A DNA stretch of 49,734 nucleotides from a virus, in the IMG/VR virus record IMGVR_UViG_3300042731_005083, positions 1-49,734 of that record. One strand, given 5' to 3'. Shown here piece by piece: positions 6,576 to 16,127 of the stretch. A program made the position numbers and the translations under genes. A model generated the notes under the pieces. It did no database searches. It had not been told where the DNA came from and saw only the letters and a list, made by a program, of their open reading frames with translations. Position 1 is the first letter of the stretch; each line of letters begins with the position of its first letter.

Positions 6576-7018
6576 TTCAATCCTCCGTTTGCAACTGCAT
6601 AAGAAATTATAACGATTGCTCCCATGGCAACATACCGTACTATTTCAGATATAACTGACTTCCGCACTGTCGCCTTCCTCTGCTCCTCTCTCTCCAGAGC
6701 CTCCTTTGCCGGAGCATTTTTCAGGTCTTCAATTTCTCCTTCTACTTTTTCAACTTTCTGATCCCAATTTTTTTTTACACCATCAATCTTATCGTCAACT
6801 TCTTTTTTGAATATTTCTATTTTATCATGTATTTTTGCACGGGATTCTAAAGCGTGTTCCTGATTGACTTCGATTCTCTTAAACCTTTCGTTTGTCTTTT
6901 CTGCATAATTCTCTATTCGGTCTCCCAATCTTTCAAGCTCGCCATTTGTTTTTGTCTGACCTTCCTGAATCTTTAACAGGATCTGATATGTTTCTTTGTC
7001 CACGCTTTTTCCCTCCAT
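6572..7018 (-). CDS. XhlA-like coiled-coil protein with C-terminal anchor
   Basis: 148 residues. A long charged coiled coil (about 10-120) is followed by one hydrophobic helix near the C-terminus (VRYVAMGAIVIISYAVA). This is the design of XhlA-type lysis accessory proteins that sit on the inner face of the membrane next to the holin. It is the first gene of the lysis cassette. Two starts are possible: the ATG at 7018, coupled to the fibre stop, or a GTG 5 codons later with an ideal GGAGG SD. Confidence 0.6.
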   Translation of the reverse strand: MEGKSVDKETYQILLKIQEGQTKTNGELERLGDRIENYAEKTNERFKRIEVNQEHALESRAKIHDKIEIFKKEVDDKIDGVKKNWDQKVEKVEGEIEDLKNAPAKEALEREEQRKATVRKSVISEIVRYVAMGAIVIISYAVANGGLK

Positions 7019-7794
7019 TACATGTACCTTATTATTTTCGTTTTCCCTATACCGGCGGTTCTTGTCGTGGTTCCTGTTCTGGGTGTCCCGCTTGGTCCAT
7101 CTGTGATGGGTTCGTGAACAAAAGAGATTCCGGCATTATCAACCAGCACTACATCCGAAGGCTGACCACCAAACGGGGCGTCTCCAACGCCGCCCCCGAA
7201 AGCCGCATTTGTACCCTCCAGAGTGTGGTAGTGCCCCTGCAATTTGTCAGAGTGTTCAACACCCAGAGGAGAAGCATCCTGCGTCACTCCGTTGACCGCT
7301 CTTGTGCTGGCGTTCGCTCCGAAAACAGGAACGTTCCGTGTATCAGGAATTTTTACCGTTCCACCTGTCGCGAAAACAGCAGATCCGGGATTTCCCCAAC
7401 GGCCGGCAACATTACAGATATCAAATAGAGCCTCAAATTCCGGACCTTCGTGATCAGCACCTGACCCTGTGTCTCCTATCGTTGTCCCGTCTTCAATCAG
7501 AAAACCTGTCGGGGCCACCGCTCCGGCATACTCGATTGTCCCACCGATGGGAACAACTATCTGCTCCAGAACCGCCACCCTTGCCGTCAGTGCGGTAAGG
7601 GCATCTTCATTGTCTTTTACCGTTACAGTTCTTCCTGCTCCGCCGATGTTTGATTCCGCTTCAGCAAGATTTTCCGCCAACACATCTGTCCACGGCATCC
7701 GTCTGTTTGGATCTGACCCCGGCTCGTGTACATAAACCCCTGCCGCTCCTGATGGAGATGATATGTTTGTTAATTCAGTTATATCCTTTCCCAT
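7018..7794 (-). CDS. Tail fibre with phage tail-collar domain
   Basis: 258 residues. Residues 80-160 contain the T4 gp12-like collar sequence: VPIGGTIEYAGAVAPTGFL then the GT...Y/LFDICN...GRWG stretch and FATGGTVKIPDTRNVPVFGA, a fold that caps short tail fibres. A GHYHT metal-binding-type motif follows near 188, then a Gly/Thr-rich receptor-facing part. It follows the repeat-bearing fibre gene by 13 nt. The stop overlaps the lysis gene start. Probably a receptor-binding tip. Confidence 0.75.
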   Translation of the reverse strand: MGKDITELTNISSPSGAAGVYVHEPGSDPNRRMPWTDVLAENLAEAESNIGGAGRTVTVKDNEDALTALTARVAVLEQIVVPIGGTIEYAGAVAPTGFLIEDGTTIGDTGSGADHEGPEFEALFDICNVAGRWGNPGSAVFATGGTVKIPDTRNVPVFGANASTRAVNGVTQDASPLGVEHSDKLQGHYHTLEGTNAAFGGGVGDAPFGGQPSDVVLVDNAGISFVHEPITDGPSGTPRTGTTTRTAGIGKTKIIRYM

Positions 7795-7807
7795 TTATTT
7801 TCTCCTA

Positions 7808-9154
7808 TTATATTCCTGGCGTCCAGACTGAATCTCCTGATGTCCCAGCAATATAAAGCCCGTTGCCGTAAGTAAGGGATATAACAGATCCATCCAATGT
7901 CTGGCGATTTGTCCATGTAATTCCGTCTGAAGATGTCCAGACTGAATCTCCTGATGTCCCAGCAATATAAAGCCCGTTGCCGTAAGTAAGGGATCTAACA
8001 GCTCCATCCAATGTCTGGCGATTTGTCCATGTAATTCCGTCTGAAGATGTCCAGACTGAATCTCCTGTTGATGTCCCAGCAATATAAAGCCCGTTGCCGT
8101 AAGTAAGGGCATAAACTGGTCCATCCAAAGTCTGGCGATTTGTCCATGTAATTCCGTCAGGGGACGTCCAGACTGAATTTCCTGATGATGTCCCAGCAAC
8201 AAAAAGCCCGTTCCCGTAAGTAAGGGATATAACAGATCCATCCAATGTCTGGCGATTTGTCCATGTAATTCCGTCTGAAGATGTCCAGACTGAATCTCCT
8301 GTTGATGTCCCAGCAATATAAAGCCCGTTCCCGTAAGTAAGGGCTAAAGCATTTCCATCCAAAGTCTGACGCTCTGTCCATTTTACTGTTGACATCAATA
8401 CTCCTATAGACATTCCCAAAAGAGAGGTTTCCGGATTAGAAAATGTTTTTTTTCCTGTTATTGTTTGATCTCCGTCTAATAGATCAACGTTCACTTCCGA
8501 TGGTCCGTCCTCCAATCCTCCGCCTGATTTTGCAACCTGAACATATCCAGCCGTCCCTTCCAGAAGATATGATGACGGATCAGGCTTTGCATCCGTGTTC
8601 CGTGGCGTTATCGTGAGAAAAGTTGACCCGTCTCCGACCAATGTCGCGATAGAAAGATCCTTTGAAGTGGGAGGAGTTGTGTTTATCGTAATTGTGTATG
8701 ACGGAGTCTTTTCATAAGCATAACTCCCGCTGGCCTTTTTTCTGTCCCGAGAATATGCCGTTGTCTCTGCGTACTGAATTTTCACATAATTTGTTGAAGC
8801 TCCGTCCAGTGTTGCCGATGACATAACTTCGTTTGTTATCGCCGGTGCAGAGACGAAAACATCCATTTCTTCCGTACTTGTCGAAGGAGGAGAGGAAGAA
8901 TCCCAGTCTCCTGGTATTGTTACATCAAATCCCACTACTCCAAAAAGCGCAGTAACATTTATCCTGTCATACCCTGAACCCTGAGAAACAACTCCGCCAT
9001 ATATCAGGCAATTCTGGTTCCCGAATATCGCCTTCAGCGCTTTCCCCAGCTCTGACCTGTGGAAATTGATATCTCTCATGAGATCCTGTGCGTAGTATTT
9101 GTCGCCAACTGCCAGCGGATACCCGCCTGAATACTCTGTATTGTGCTTATTCAT
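7808..9154 (-). CDS. Tail fibre protein with tandem beta-propeller-like repeats
   Basis: 448 residues. The first 130 are unique and probably attach to tail protein I. From about residue 255 there are five to six tandem 39-40-residue units containing LTYGNGLYIAGTS, SVWTSSDGITWT and NRQTLDG. Regular blades with this S-x-DG-x-x-W phrase occur in beta-propeller and sialidase-like folds, which suits glycan binding. The repeats are nearly identical in DNA too, so unit number could change by recombination. It lies between tail protein I and the collar fibre. Confidence 0.7.
   Translation of the reverse strand: MNKHNTEYSGGYPLAVGDKYYAQDLMRDINFHRSELGKALKAIFGNQNCLIYGGVVSQGSGYDRINVTALFGVVGFDVTIPGDWDSSSPPSTSTEEMDVFVSAPAITNEVMSSATLDGASTNYVKIQYAETTAYSRDRKKASGSYAYEKTPSYTITINTTPPTSKDLSIATLVGDGSTFLTITPRNTDAKPDPSSYLLEGTAGYVQVAKSGGGLEDGPSEVNVDLLDGDQTITGKKTFSNPETSLLGMSIGVLMSTVKWTERQTLDGNALALTYGNGLYIAGTSTGDSVWTSSDGITWTNRQTLDGSVISLTYGNGLFVAGTSSGNSVWTSPDGITWTNRQTLDGPVYALTYGNGLYIAGTSTGDSVWTSSDGITWTNRQTLDGAVRSLTYGNGLYIAGTSGDSVWTSSDGITWTNRQTLDGSVISLTYGNGLYIAGTSGDSVWTPGI
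7815..8392 (-). repeat. Five to six near-identical 117-120 bp tandem repeats in the fibre gene
   Basis: Units of about 117-120 bp differ by a few bases and by 3-bp indels (GTST, GTSS or GTS at one point), so the frame is always kept. The DNA identity exceeds what protein conservation needs, which points to recent duplication or gene conversion. Confidence 0.85.
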
Positions 9155-9165
9155 TGCCCTTCCCT

Positions 9166-9903
9166 CTAATATATCTGTCCGTTCGCATACGGAACGAATT
9201 CTCCTGTATCCATATATCCCAGATAAACTCTGAAATACGACGGTACTGTATCCGATAATGAAGCCTTAACTGCTTCTATCTGATCAGCTGTAAATGTCGA
9301 ATTTATCACATCAATATAAACGACCCCTGCCGTATCCCCGAAATCATCATCTCCGGCCAGATCCAGTCCTGTATCTTCGTCAATTCCGTCATATCCCATC
9401 GTTGCGATATATGTGTCATCTGCCTGAAACTGTGTTTCATTGAGAAGGAATCTTTCGGGTCCTACAAGATAGAACGACTCGCCTCCGACCAACAGGAATT
9501 CCACAACCGTTTTATCTCCCTCAATTCCCCCCTGAAGATACCATGCAGAACTGTCTCCGGGTTTCCAAAGTTGAGAATTGACACTCAATAAAGTATCAAT
9601 TTTCACCTTTGCATCCCATTCCCATGTCCCTTTTAGTTTTTTTGATTCGACCGCACTGGCTACCTTTACCCTTTTGTCTCTTTCTGTGTCACTGGCCTCG
9701 AATTCAATATTCAAAAAATATGCCAACTCCGGAAGGAATAGAGCATCACACCTGTATGGATCATAAAGATGATTAAACTCTTCTATGTTTTCCGATATTA
9801 TCTGCTGTTCTTCGTCAACCTTTTCTATCAGGTCACTTCTCAGGTCCGAGTCTTTAAATCCCCGCGGAATGTAATTTTCAAAAGGATAAGGCAATAATTT
9901 CAT
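9166..9903 (-). CDS. Tail protein I (P2 gpI-like baseplate protein)
   Basis: 245 residues directly after gpJ, the usual order of P2-like baseplates. The N-terminal region has the family phrase FLPELAYFLNIEF (56-68) and a run of 'ERDKRVKVASAVESKKLKGTWEW', which resembles the gpI segment that follows. gpI joins the wedge to the fibre. The C-terminal half is beta-rich and Asp-rich, probably a fibre attachment region. It starts one base after the gpJ stop. Confidence 0.75.
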   Translation of the reverse strand: MKLLPYPFENYIPRGFKDSDLRSDLIEKVDEEQQIISENIEEFNHLYDPYRCDALFLPELAYFLNIEFEASDTERDKRVKVASAVESKKLKGTWEWDAKVKIDTLLSVNSQLWKPGDSSAWYLQGGIEGDKTVVEFLLVGGESFYLVGPERFLLNETQFQADDTYIATMGYDGIDEDTGLDLAGDDDFGDTAGVVYIDVINSTFTADQIEAVKASLSDTVPSYFRVYLGYMDTGEFVPYANGQIY

Positions 9904-11649
9904 CTACGGTATCTCCAGAATTGTCATCGACCCGAAAGATGAAATTTCGTCTTCTTCAATCAGGATCGGGAACGTCAATGACGTTGTATAATAGTCCACT
10001 CCATCCACCAGTGAGTCAATTATTCCAACATCAGAAGCCTGAATGCTTTTCCCAAAATCCGCCGGCTCGAATGCAATTACCAGCTTTTCAATTTGATCAG
10101 AATCTGCCTGAGATGAGAAACTCGTTCCCAGCGCTGTATTGAGATATGTCAGAACTGCCGATATTCCGGATGTTTCATAAAGTTCTGATATTTCCTGCCC
10201 TGTCTCAGAAAAGGTTAAATAAAGTCCCGCTTCCACATAATCCTGAATCCCTGCAAACGTATATCCTGTCTTTACCTTAATATTGAAAGTCCCTGAAGTT
10301 ACGATCAGCGTTGCGTCCACAACCCTTATGTCCGGCTCTTCCAAGAGTGTTCTTTCCAGAAGATAGGTCTGCATTGATGCCTTTACTCCCGTTGACGGAT
10401 TTCCTCCTCCGTTTAATATCGCCTGAACCTTTGTCGATAAAACACCGTAAGCGTTTGGAATCATATTCACAAGAGACACAGGGAAATTCGCTTTCAAAAG
10501 ATTTTTACCGTCTGTTGGCGTGATAAAAGTATCTCTCGTGTCTAGAAGGGCTGGCCCAAGAATTTTCCCGTTTTCAATGCTTTCTTCTTCCGCTCCTCCA
10601 CTTATTGCTGTATAGTTCGCCACTCCTTCCAGATCAGTGTCAGATCCCGCATAAACATTTACGCTGTTGAACGGTGAAATATTGCTATCAATTCCCCCGC
10701 CCACCGCATAGGAGACTGTCACGTCCTGATTTCCCGGAATGGCTCCAAAATTCACTCCGTCTCCAAATTGGATATAAGCACTCCCGTCCTCTCTGTATAT
10801 TACTCTCAGGTGTTCATCTGTCGGCTGTGAATTTATCCATCTGTCAACAACTGTCCACGGCGTTGCTCCCACCCAGACCTGAACCGTGTCCTTTAAAATA
10901 TTGCTGTCTCTCAGGTCAAATTCTTGCCATGCTGTTGTTCCGTCCGAAGTCCCTACGATATAACTGTCTTTCGTTTCCTGCTGATATAATGTCTTTGCAA
11001 AAGACCGTCTCGCGACAGTGAAAGACCCTGTCCCGCTTGTTGACAAGTCAATATTCGTTCCGGAAAAAGCGTTTGAAACCGATGTCGCCAGCTTGATTTC
11101 CGTCGATGATACTCTGATCACATAATATCCGGTATTCAGCGAAATCTCTGCCGGGAGAGTTCCTGCCGTAAAGATGATCTTTTCTCCTGTATAATATTCC
11201 TGTGCTACAGTAAAAATGTCCGTCCCTGCGTCGGCCGTCACTCCTGTCTCTGTCACAGCACTGACCGTCTCTGAGGATCTTGCTTCAAATCTTTCTGCAG
11301 AGGCTGTGATATTTCCCTGCGTGGAAGCCACAAGATCATCAGCTGTGAAGGTTTTCGGTAGTGTCACGCCGTCTATCATATAGAACCACACATCTCCCGA
11401 AGAGGTAGAAGCATTCGAAAGAAAATAATTTATCAGCTCCAAAAGATCCGCTGCCCCTTTTCTCGTGAACGCTGTTCTGAGATAAGCGTCATTCACTCCG
11501 GCGTTTATCAACATAGAGACCATGTCTCCAATCCCAGCCCAAAGATTTTTCCACCATGACGGCCTTCCGGCCAAACTCGCCACGGAATTTATGTCATTCT
11601 GAATAGTCAAAAAATCTCTGCTTGTGTATTTTATCGGACTACTTGACAT
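9904..11649 (-). CDS. Baseplate J-like wedge protein with inserted beta domain
   Basis: 581 residues. The N-terminus (YTSRDFLTIQNDIN) and the core (WVGATPWTVVDRW, then FGDGVNFGAIPGNQDVTVSYAVGGG near residue 300) are typical of baseplate_J proteins, which form the wedge around the hub. Residues about 130-210 hold an extra beta domain with ...LPAEISLNTGYYVIRVSSTEIKLA..., a module I know from many phage structural proteins, where it is inserted in surface loops. It overlaps the gp25-like gene by 11 nt. Confidence 0.85.
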   Translation of the reverse strand: MSSSPIKYTSRDFLTIQNDINSVASLAGRPSWWKNLWAGIGDMVSMLINAGVNDAYLRTAFTRKGAADLLELINYFLSNASTSSGDVWFYMIDGVTLPKTFTADDLVASTQGNITASAERFEARSSETVSAVTETGVTADAGTDIFTVAQEYYTGEKIIFTAGTLPAEISLNTGYYVIRVSSTEIKLATSVSNAFSGTNIDLSTSGTGSFTVARRSFAKTLYQQETKDSYIVGTSDGTTAWQEFDLRDSNILKDTVQVWVGATPWTVVDRWINSQPTDEHLRVIYREDGSAYIQFGDGVNFGAIPGNQDVTVSYAVGGGIDSNISPFNSVNVYAGSDTDLEGVANYTAISGGAEEESIENGKILGPALLDTRDTFITPTDGKNLLKANFPVSLVNMIPNAYGVLSTKVQAILNGGGNPSTGVKASMQTYLLERTLLEEPDIRVVDATLIVTSGTFNIKVKTGYTFAGIQDYVEAGLYLTFSETGQEISELYETSGISAVLTYLNTALGTSFSSQADSDQIEKLVIAFEPADFGKSIQASDVGIIDSLVDGVDYYTTSLTFPILIEEDEISSFGSMTILEIP

Positions 11650-12052
11650 CCGCTACCTCCCCGTCGCTGTAAACCAGTTTTTCTTCTTCCGCCGTTGCGA
11701 ATAATATATAATAGATATTCAAATCTCTGTTCCCGTTTGCGTCTCTTCTGATTTCCATTCTCTCCTGAGAGCTGGCAACTCGTAGATCCAGCGTGTCATT
11801 TCTTCCGTCTGATACTTCCTGATTTCGGGAAGCAATAAATTCCTGCGCTGAGTACTTCATCATTACATCGCTGAAGGAAGCAACGGGATGATTTTCAAAT
11901 TTCGTTATATCCGCGCCGTAGTATCTGCTGTAAAAAAGTCTTCCTTTGGATTCCAAAAGCCCGACCATGAGATCATTTTGTACTTGATCTTCAATGGGAA
12001 CTGACTTTTCTCCGGCGAAAAAGAAATAATCAATGTCAACCAGTCCGCTCAT
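11639..12052 (-). CDS. gp25/gpW-like baseplate wedge protein
   Basis: 137 residues between the spike and gpJ genes, the position of gpW/gp25 in P2 and T4. It carries VQNDLMVGLLESKGRLFY near the N-terminus, where gp25-like proteins have a helix with an Arg/Glu cluster, and a beta-rich end (RRDANGNRDLNIYYILF). The role is inferred from the order plus general similarity. Confidence 0.6.
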   Translation of the reverse strand: MSGLVDIDYFFFAGEKSVPIEDQVQNDLMVGLLESKGRLFYSRYYGADITKFENHPVASFSDVMMKYSAQEFIASRNQEVSDGRNDTLDLRVASSQERMEIRRDANGNRDLNIYYILFATAEEEKLVYSDGEVADVK

Positions 12053-12624
12053 TTATCTCCCACCTTTACTTGAGAACTGCCTTCTGTTATTTCTCCGTCC
12101 AAAATGATGTCTGTCGGATTAAACACTGCATGGTCAGCTCCTACCAAGACCGTCCCCGCCGGGATCACTGCCTGTATTGCGTCTGTCTTTCTCGCTGATT
12201 CCAGAAAGTCGGATTTCCCGATCTTCAGCTCATTCTCTCCCTTGTCGAACTGGACAAGGATTTTATTATCATAATCATTATATAACAGATCCTTGTTTAA
12301 GTCACCTGTCCATTCATCTGGGATCATGTCTTTAATTTCAGCGGTTATTCCGAGATATACCGGCCTGTCTCTTCTTCCTTCCATGAAATAGACTTCAACA
12401 TATTCTCCCCTTTTCGGGACAATCCGGCTTCGCTTATCACGAGGATTCATCCATGGAATATTCTGTTCTTCTGTCCATCCGAGAGCCAGAATTTCACATT
12501 TTACACGGCCGAAATTCTCCGGATCATCGGCATTGATCACTTTTCCGATATAATGACGGAGAAAGATTGTCTCTCTGAGTACGATCTCTTTTATCAATGC
12601 CAGTAAAGTCCTGTCTCTTGCCAT
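12049..12624 (-). CDS. gpV-like baseplate spike protein
   Basis: 191 residues. An OB-fold is suggested at about 23-95 by IGKVINADDPENFGRVKCEI...IPWMNP...PKRGEYVEVYFMEG...PVYLG, the pattern of gpV/gp5 N-terminal domains. The C-terminal part is a short beta region with evenly spaced turns, like a spike stem. It follows the gpD-like hub and overlaps the gp25-like gene by 4 nt. Confidence 0.75.
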   Translation of the reverse strand: MARDRTLLALIKEIVLRETIFLRHYIGKVINADDPENFGRVKCEILALGWTEEQNIPWMNPRDKRSRIVPKRGEYVEVYFMEGRRDRPVYLGITAEIKDMIPDEWTGDLNKDLLYNDYDNKILVQFDKGENELKIGKSDFLESARKTDAIQAVIPAGTVLVGADHAVFNPTDIILDGEITEGSSQVKVGDK

Positions 12625-13853
12625 TATGCCCTCATGCCTGTCGGGGAAAGAGTGTAGGTGTCAACAACATTACATGAACACCTGTACCCTGCCTGAGAAA
12701 CGGTATGCCCCACTTTCCGCAGATACCAGTCAACCTGTCTGTTTCCCACTCTGTCCGGAAACCCGAATCCGAAGTCCACAAGACCTCCGATCACATAGGC
12801 AACGTTTCCAAGCGTTTGAATATTCAACTCTATTCCCGTTCCATCCGGCGCTGTCTCTTGCTCAATAGGTGTGAAATAACGCTCAATTTGATCGAAAGAG
12901 TCCACCGCCAAAGCATCAGTAAGAAACGCGTAGGCGCCCTCCGCTCCATCTTCTTCATATCTGGCCTTTATCTCCCCGTCCAGCATTTCTGTATTCAGCC
13001 GGTAAGTGACAACTGCTTCCTGTTCCATGACGTAGCGCCTTACCACCGGAACCCCGTCAATGATCATCAATTGTCCGTTTGACCCTATTCCGGAATCCAT
13101 GGATTTGTCCTGCCAAGTGTAAGAAAGAACATTTGAATCCTGCGTTCCATATTCAAATAGATTTGATCGTTTGTTCACCTGTTCCAGAACTATACTGCTA
13201 CCTTTTATCCGGGAAGGATCAATAAAAAACGCAATAAGCCGGCCCTGCCTGTCGTATCCTGTAAAGAAATATGTTCTCCACTCCCATGACAGTCTGGAAA
13301 GAAACTGAAAATCCGTTTCCCACTGCATAACTGCCGTGTTTGAATTTATGACTTCACTTCCTCTTTCAAAATCAATTTCAGCCCTGTATATTCCCATTCT
13401 TGCCATGACATCTTGAATGACATCTTTTTTTGTTCCGGATTCATACAGCTTTATTTCCTGTTGCCCTCTCATATCAATCGAAAGGAAAGAACAATTAAAC
13501 ATGATTTTTCCAGCTCCTCCGGCTGTTCCTGAAGGGCTTGTTACAAATACCTTCAGACCTCTTCTTTCCAACGGATCACTTAAAAGATCCAGTGTCTCGA
13601 AAGAAGCGTCTGCGATAGTCTCTATAAAATTGTTCTGCTTATATCCCCAAGCAAGAGTAAAAGAGGCTCCCGGTCTGAGAATTCGTGAATAAACATTGTT
13701 CTGATCCCACATTGAGATTGATCCGGAAGCAACCTGTCCCATCTCTTCCGCTACAGACAGAGAAATTAAATCATTTGGTTTTATGGATTCCGTGTTAAAG
13801 TCATCGCTTTCTATTTCAAAGAATGAAAGATCCTTGTTTTCCAGTCCTATCAT
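12624..13853 (-). CDS. gpD-like baseplate hub protein
   Basis: 409 residues, of the length and position of late control protein D / gp27-type hubs. It has a beta-rich N-terminus, the phrase WETDFQFLSRLSWEWRTYFF (about 175-194), which matches the family's 'sdfeFl.rLa...g' helix, and a C-terminal end with a hydrophobic domain. It caps the tail tube and holds the spike encoded next, overlapping it by one base. Confidence 0.75.
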   Translation of the reverse strand: MIGLENKDLSFFEIESDDFNTESIKPNDLISLSVAEEMGQVASGSISMWDQNNVYSRILRPGASFTLAWGYKQNNFIETIADASFETLDLLSDPLERRGLKVFVTSPSGTAGGAGKIMFNCSFLSIDMRGQQEIKLYESGTKKDVIQDVMARMGIYRAEIDFERGSEVINSNTAVMQWETDFQFLSRLSWEWRTYFFTGYDRQGRLIAFFIDPSRIKGSSIVLEQVNKRSNLFEYGTQDSNVLSYTWQDKSMDSGIGSNGQLMIIDGVPVVRRYVMEQEAVVTYRLNTEMLDGEIKARYEEDGAEGAYAFLTDALAVDSFDQIERYFTPIEQETAPDGTGIELNIQTLGNVAYVIGGLVDFGFGFPDRVGNRQVDWYLRKVGHTVSQAGYRCSCNVVDTYTLSPTGMRA

Positions 13854-14113
13854 TTCGGTATTTTCAGACTTTTGATTTTCGTAAGATCATATCCGTATTC
13901 CTTCAGGGCTACCCTGTTAAAATCGAATAGCTTATACGTCAAAGACTGACTTCTCCCACCGTAGATTTTAAATGCCACTTCGTCCAAAGTTTTTTCGCCT
14001 CTCAGCCGATATACTCCGGTAAGCTGATATTCCGGATATTCTCTCCGCGGCTTTATTTTTACTGTCTTGCTTCCGTCGTAAAAATCAACAGAATCAACAT
14101 CAAGATATCTCAC
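13850..14113 (-). CDS. gpX/LysM-like small baseplate protein
   Basis: 87 residues just before the hub gene, where P2-like phages place gpX. It has TLDEVAFKIYGGRSQ (about 40-54) and ends with LFDFNRVALKEYGYD..KIKSLKIPK, the 'N......dl..G..L.iP' finish of LysM/gpX folds. Probably part of the hub platform. It overlaps both neighbours by 4 nt. Confidence 0.65.
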   Translation of the reverse strand: MRYLDVDSVDFYDGSKTVKIKPRREYPEYQLTGVYRLRGEKTLDEVAFKIYGGRSQSLTYKLFDFNRVALKEYGYDLTKIKSLKIPK

Positions 14114-14640
14114 TGGTTCAATACCTCCAGTGTTCCGGCAAACGTCCCGGCTATTCCTGTGAAGAACCGGAAAGCCTCTTCAGCTTTATACATGATATTC
14201 CTTTCATCCAGTATTAATTCAATGTTTACGATTGAATATTGCGGAATTCCGAATCTATTATTCCAATGTTCTTTATTGACAATGTCTGCCTTCGCTACCC
14301 AGTAAACAAGCGGAACAGAGCCGGTCCCGTAATAATAAATGACACGGGGATTCTTTGCAAACTGCTTTCTTCCCGCATTAAACAGAGAACCGACCTGATT
14401 CCTTAAAAGCTGGAACTGTTTCAACCAGATAATATTTCCAGCGTCTCCCTTGTGAAGAAGCGGAAGAGAAAAGGAAATTCTCCGATTTCCATTTCCTCCA
14501 GGAACTACAGGGGAATAATTTCTTCCCGGTATCGGAACTTCTGTCAAAATAACTCTCTTCGTGTCCTGAATGTCTGACGGCACGAATTTTGAAGTGATAA
14601 GCTGATTGTTTTCAAAATCATACATGAACCATGGGATCAT
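14110..14640 (-). CDS. Tail/baseplate protein after the tape measure
   Basis: 176 residues, not assigned to a named family. It is rich in Asn/Arg/Pro with strands in the second half (QYSIVNIELILDE). Its position between the tape measure and the gpX-like gene corresponds to gpU-like or hub-adaptor proteins. Stop and start codons overlap on both sides. Structural role inferred from context. Confidence 0.55.
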   Translation of the reverse strand: MIPWFMYDFENNQLITSKFVPSDIQDTKRVILTEVPIPGRNYSPVVPGGNGNRRISFSLPLLHKGDAGNIIWLKQFQLLRNQVGSLFNAGRKQFAKNPRVIYYYGTGSVPLVYWVAKADIVNKEHWNNRFGIPQYSIVNIELILDERNIMYKAEEAFRFFTGIAGTFAGTLEVLNQ

Positions 14641-16127
14641 AATGCCACTCTCTCCATTTCATCCAGAAGCTCATTTCGTAACTGTTTCCCGAGACCCTGT
14701 GCGAAATTCATTCCGGCCTGCTCTGCGTTTCCTTCCGTTACCGTGAAATTCGCCCCGCTCATATCTATTGTTATGTTCACTCCTCCGGCCATTGATTCAG
14801 GGTTTTTCGTTGCGAATAAAAAGTCTTCTGGCGAAGTCTCGATGATCTGCCCTCCGGGTGTGATAACAACATCCTGGACACCTCTTCTTTCGTTCCGTCT
14901 TCTCTCAGAATACCCTTCTCCGTAAACATCATCTTGAATAAAATCCCATGCTCCGGTTAACGCACCTCCGACGGTCTGAAAAAATTCATTGCTCATCAAC
15001 TCATTGACTTTCTCTGCCAGCCTCCCGACAATATCAATCAACCAGTCAAAATATCCGTTTTCCTTCCATTCCGCAATTTTATGCCCCAAAAAATCAAAAA
15101 GAAAAAGCAGTGCTTCCGCTGTCTGCTTTATTGAAAAGGCAATTATCGTGAAGGCGACTCTCAAAGTGGTTCCGACTACTTGCCCGAGAAATCCGAAAAT
15201 GTCCTTCCAAACTTTTAAAGATTCTTCCGCTCCAAAAATCGCTTCCGCAACCGACTGAATTGAGTCCAGCAGAACTCCGAGTGGGGTCATTATTCCTTCT
15301 ATTGCTTCTGCGAATCCTCCAGTAAAAGCGGCTGTCAATTCTATGACAAACGCCAGCATTCGCATGAACCCATCAACCACCCCTTCGATTATATACTGAA
15401 GATTATATCCTTCCTCGTTCACAGAAAGAAATTCTTCCAGAATTTTCTTTATATTCTCGAAAGTATCTGTCAATGGGCCAGAAACGGCCATAAGCCCTTC
15501 CATTATAGAACCGAATACCCCTCCCAGTAATTCCACAAGAGGCGGAAGAATCACGGCAATTAATTCTCCGATCCTCATTACAATCGGCTCCAGTAATGCT
15601 CCCAAAAACATAAAGATCGTTGCCACTTTGAAAGTGAGAATATTCAGAATATTTTCAGCTTCTCTCAACCCGAACATATCCTGTATAAATCTTTTGACCC
15701 CGCCAAGCGCTTCCTTCAGGACATTCCAGAAATTCGTTACCATGGTTTTTACAACACGGAAAATGCTTACCAGCGTTTCTCCCCACTTCACGAATCTTGC
15801 CCTGTTGTCTCTCACCCAGTCCATCATTTTCTGAAGCATCGGCATAATTTCTTTTCTCAGAGGCCAGAGGAGGTTTTTCATGAACACATCTTTCATAACA
15901 CCCAAAGTCTGAGTAACTTCCGGAAGCTGTTTGAGCGCGACGACAACAGACCCAACAGCTCCGGCAATCATCATCAATCTGCGTACCATTGTTGATACTG
16001 TTTTTGTTATGGCCTTTGAAACGTTCTCTCCCGATTTCTTCAGGTTTCCCATTTTCTCTGAGATTGATTTTATACCATTCTCAAATGGTTTTTTGTCAAA
16101 CGTAAAGGATATGTCTTCTTTAGCCAC
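14637..16127 (-). CDS. Tape measure protein
   Basis: 496 residues of mostly helix with several hydrophobic stretches (about 50-66, 165-195 and 290-330) and a beta-rich end (VNITIDMSGANFTVTEG). It follows the frameshifted chaperone pair, the canonical place. If tail length scales with the tape measure (about 0.15 nm per residue), the tail would be short, roughly 70 nm. That estimate is inference. It overlaps the chaperone extension by 8 nt. Confidence 0.85.
   Translation of the reverse strand: MAKEDISFTFDKKPFENGIKSISEKMGNLKKSGENVSKAITKTVSTMVRRLMMIAGAVGSVVVALKQLPEVTQTLGVMKDVFMKNLLWPLRKEIMPMLQKMMDWVRDNRARFVKWGETLVSIFRVVKTMVTNFWNVLKEALGGVKRFIQDMFGLREAENILNILTFKVATIFMFLGALLEPIVMRIGELIAVILPPLVELLGGVFGSIMEGLMAVSGPLTDTFENIKKILEEFLSVNEEGYNLQYIIEGVVDGFMRMLAFVIELTAAFTGGFAEAIEGIMTPLGVLLDSIQSVAEAIFGAEESLKVWKDIFGFLGQVVGTTLRVAFTIIAFSIKQTAEALLFLFDFLGHKIAEWKENGYFDWLIDIVGRLAEKVNELMSNEFFQTVGGALTGAWDFIQDDVYGEGYSERRRNERRGVQDVVITPGGQIIETSPEDFLFATKNPESMAGGVNITIDMSGANFTVTEGNAEQAGMNFAQGLGKQLRNELLDEMERVAL

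Noticed and set aside
7795-8316. A 173-codon minus frame made of GLHQEIQSG-type repeats
   Set aside because: It is a shadow of the fibre repeat DNA in another frame, with no SD and no plausible fold.
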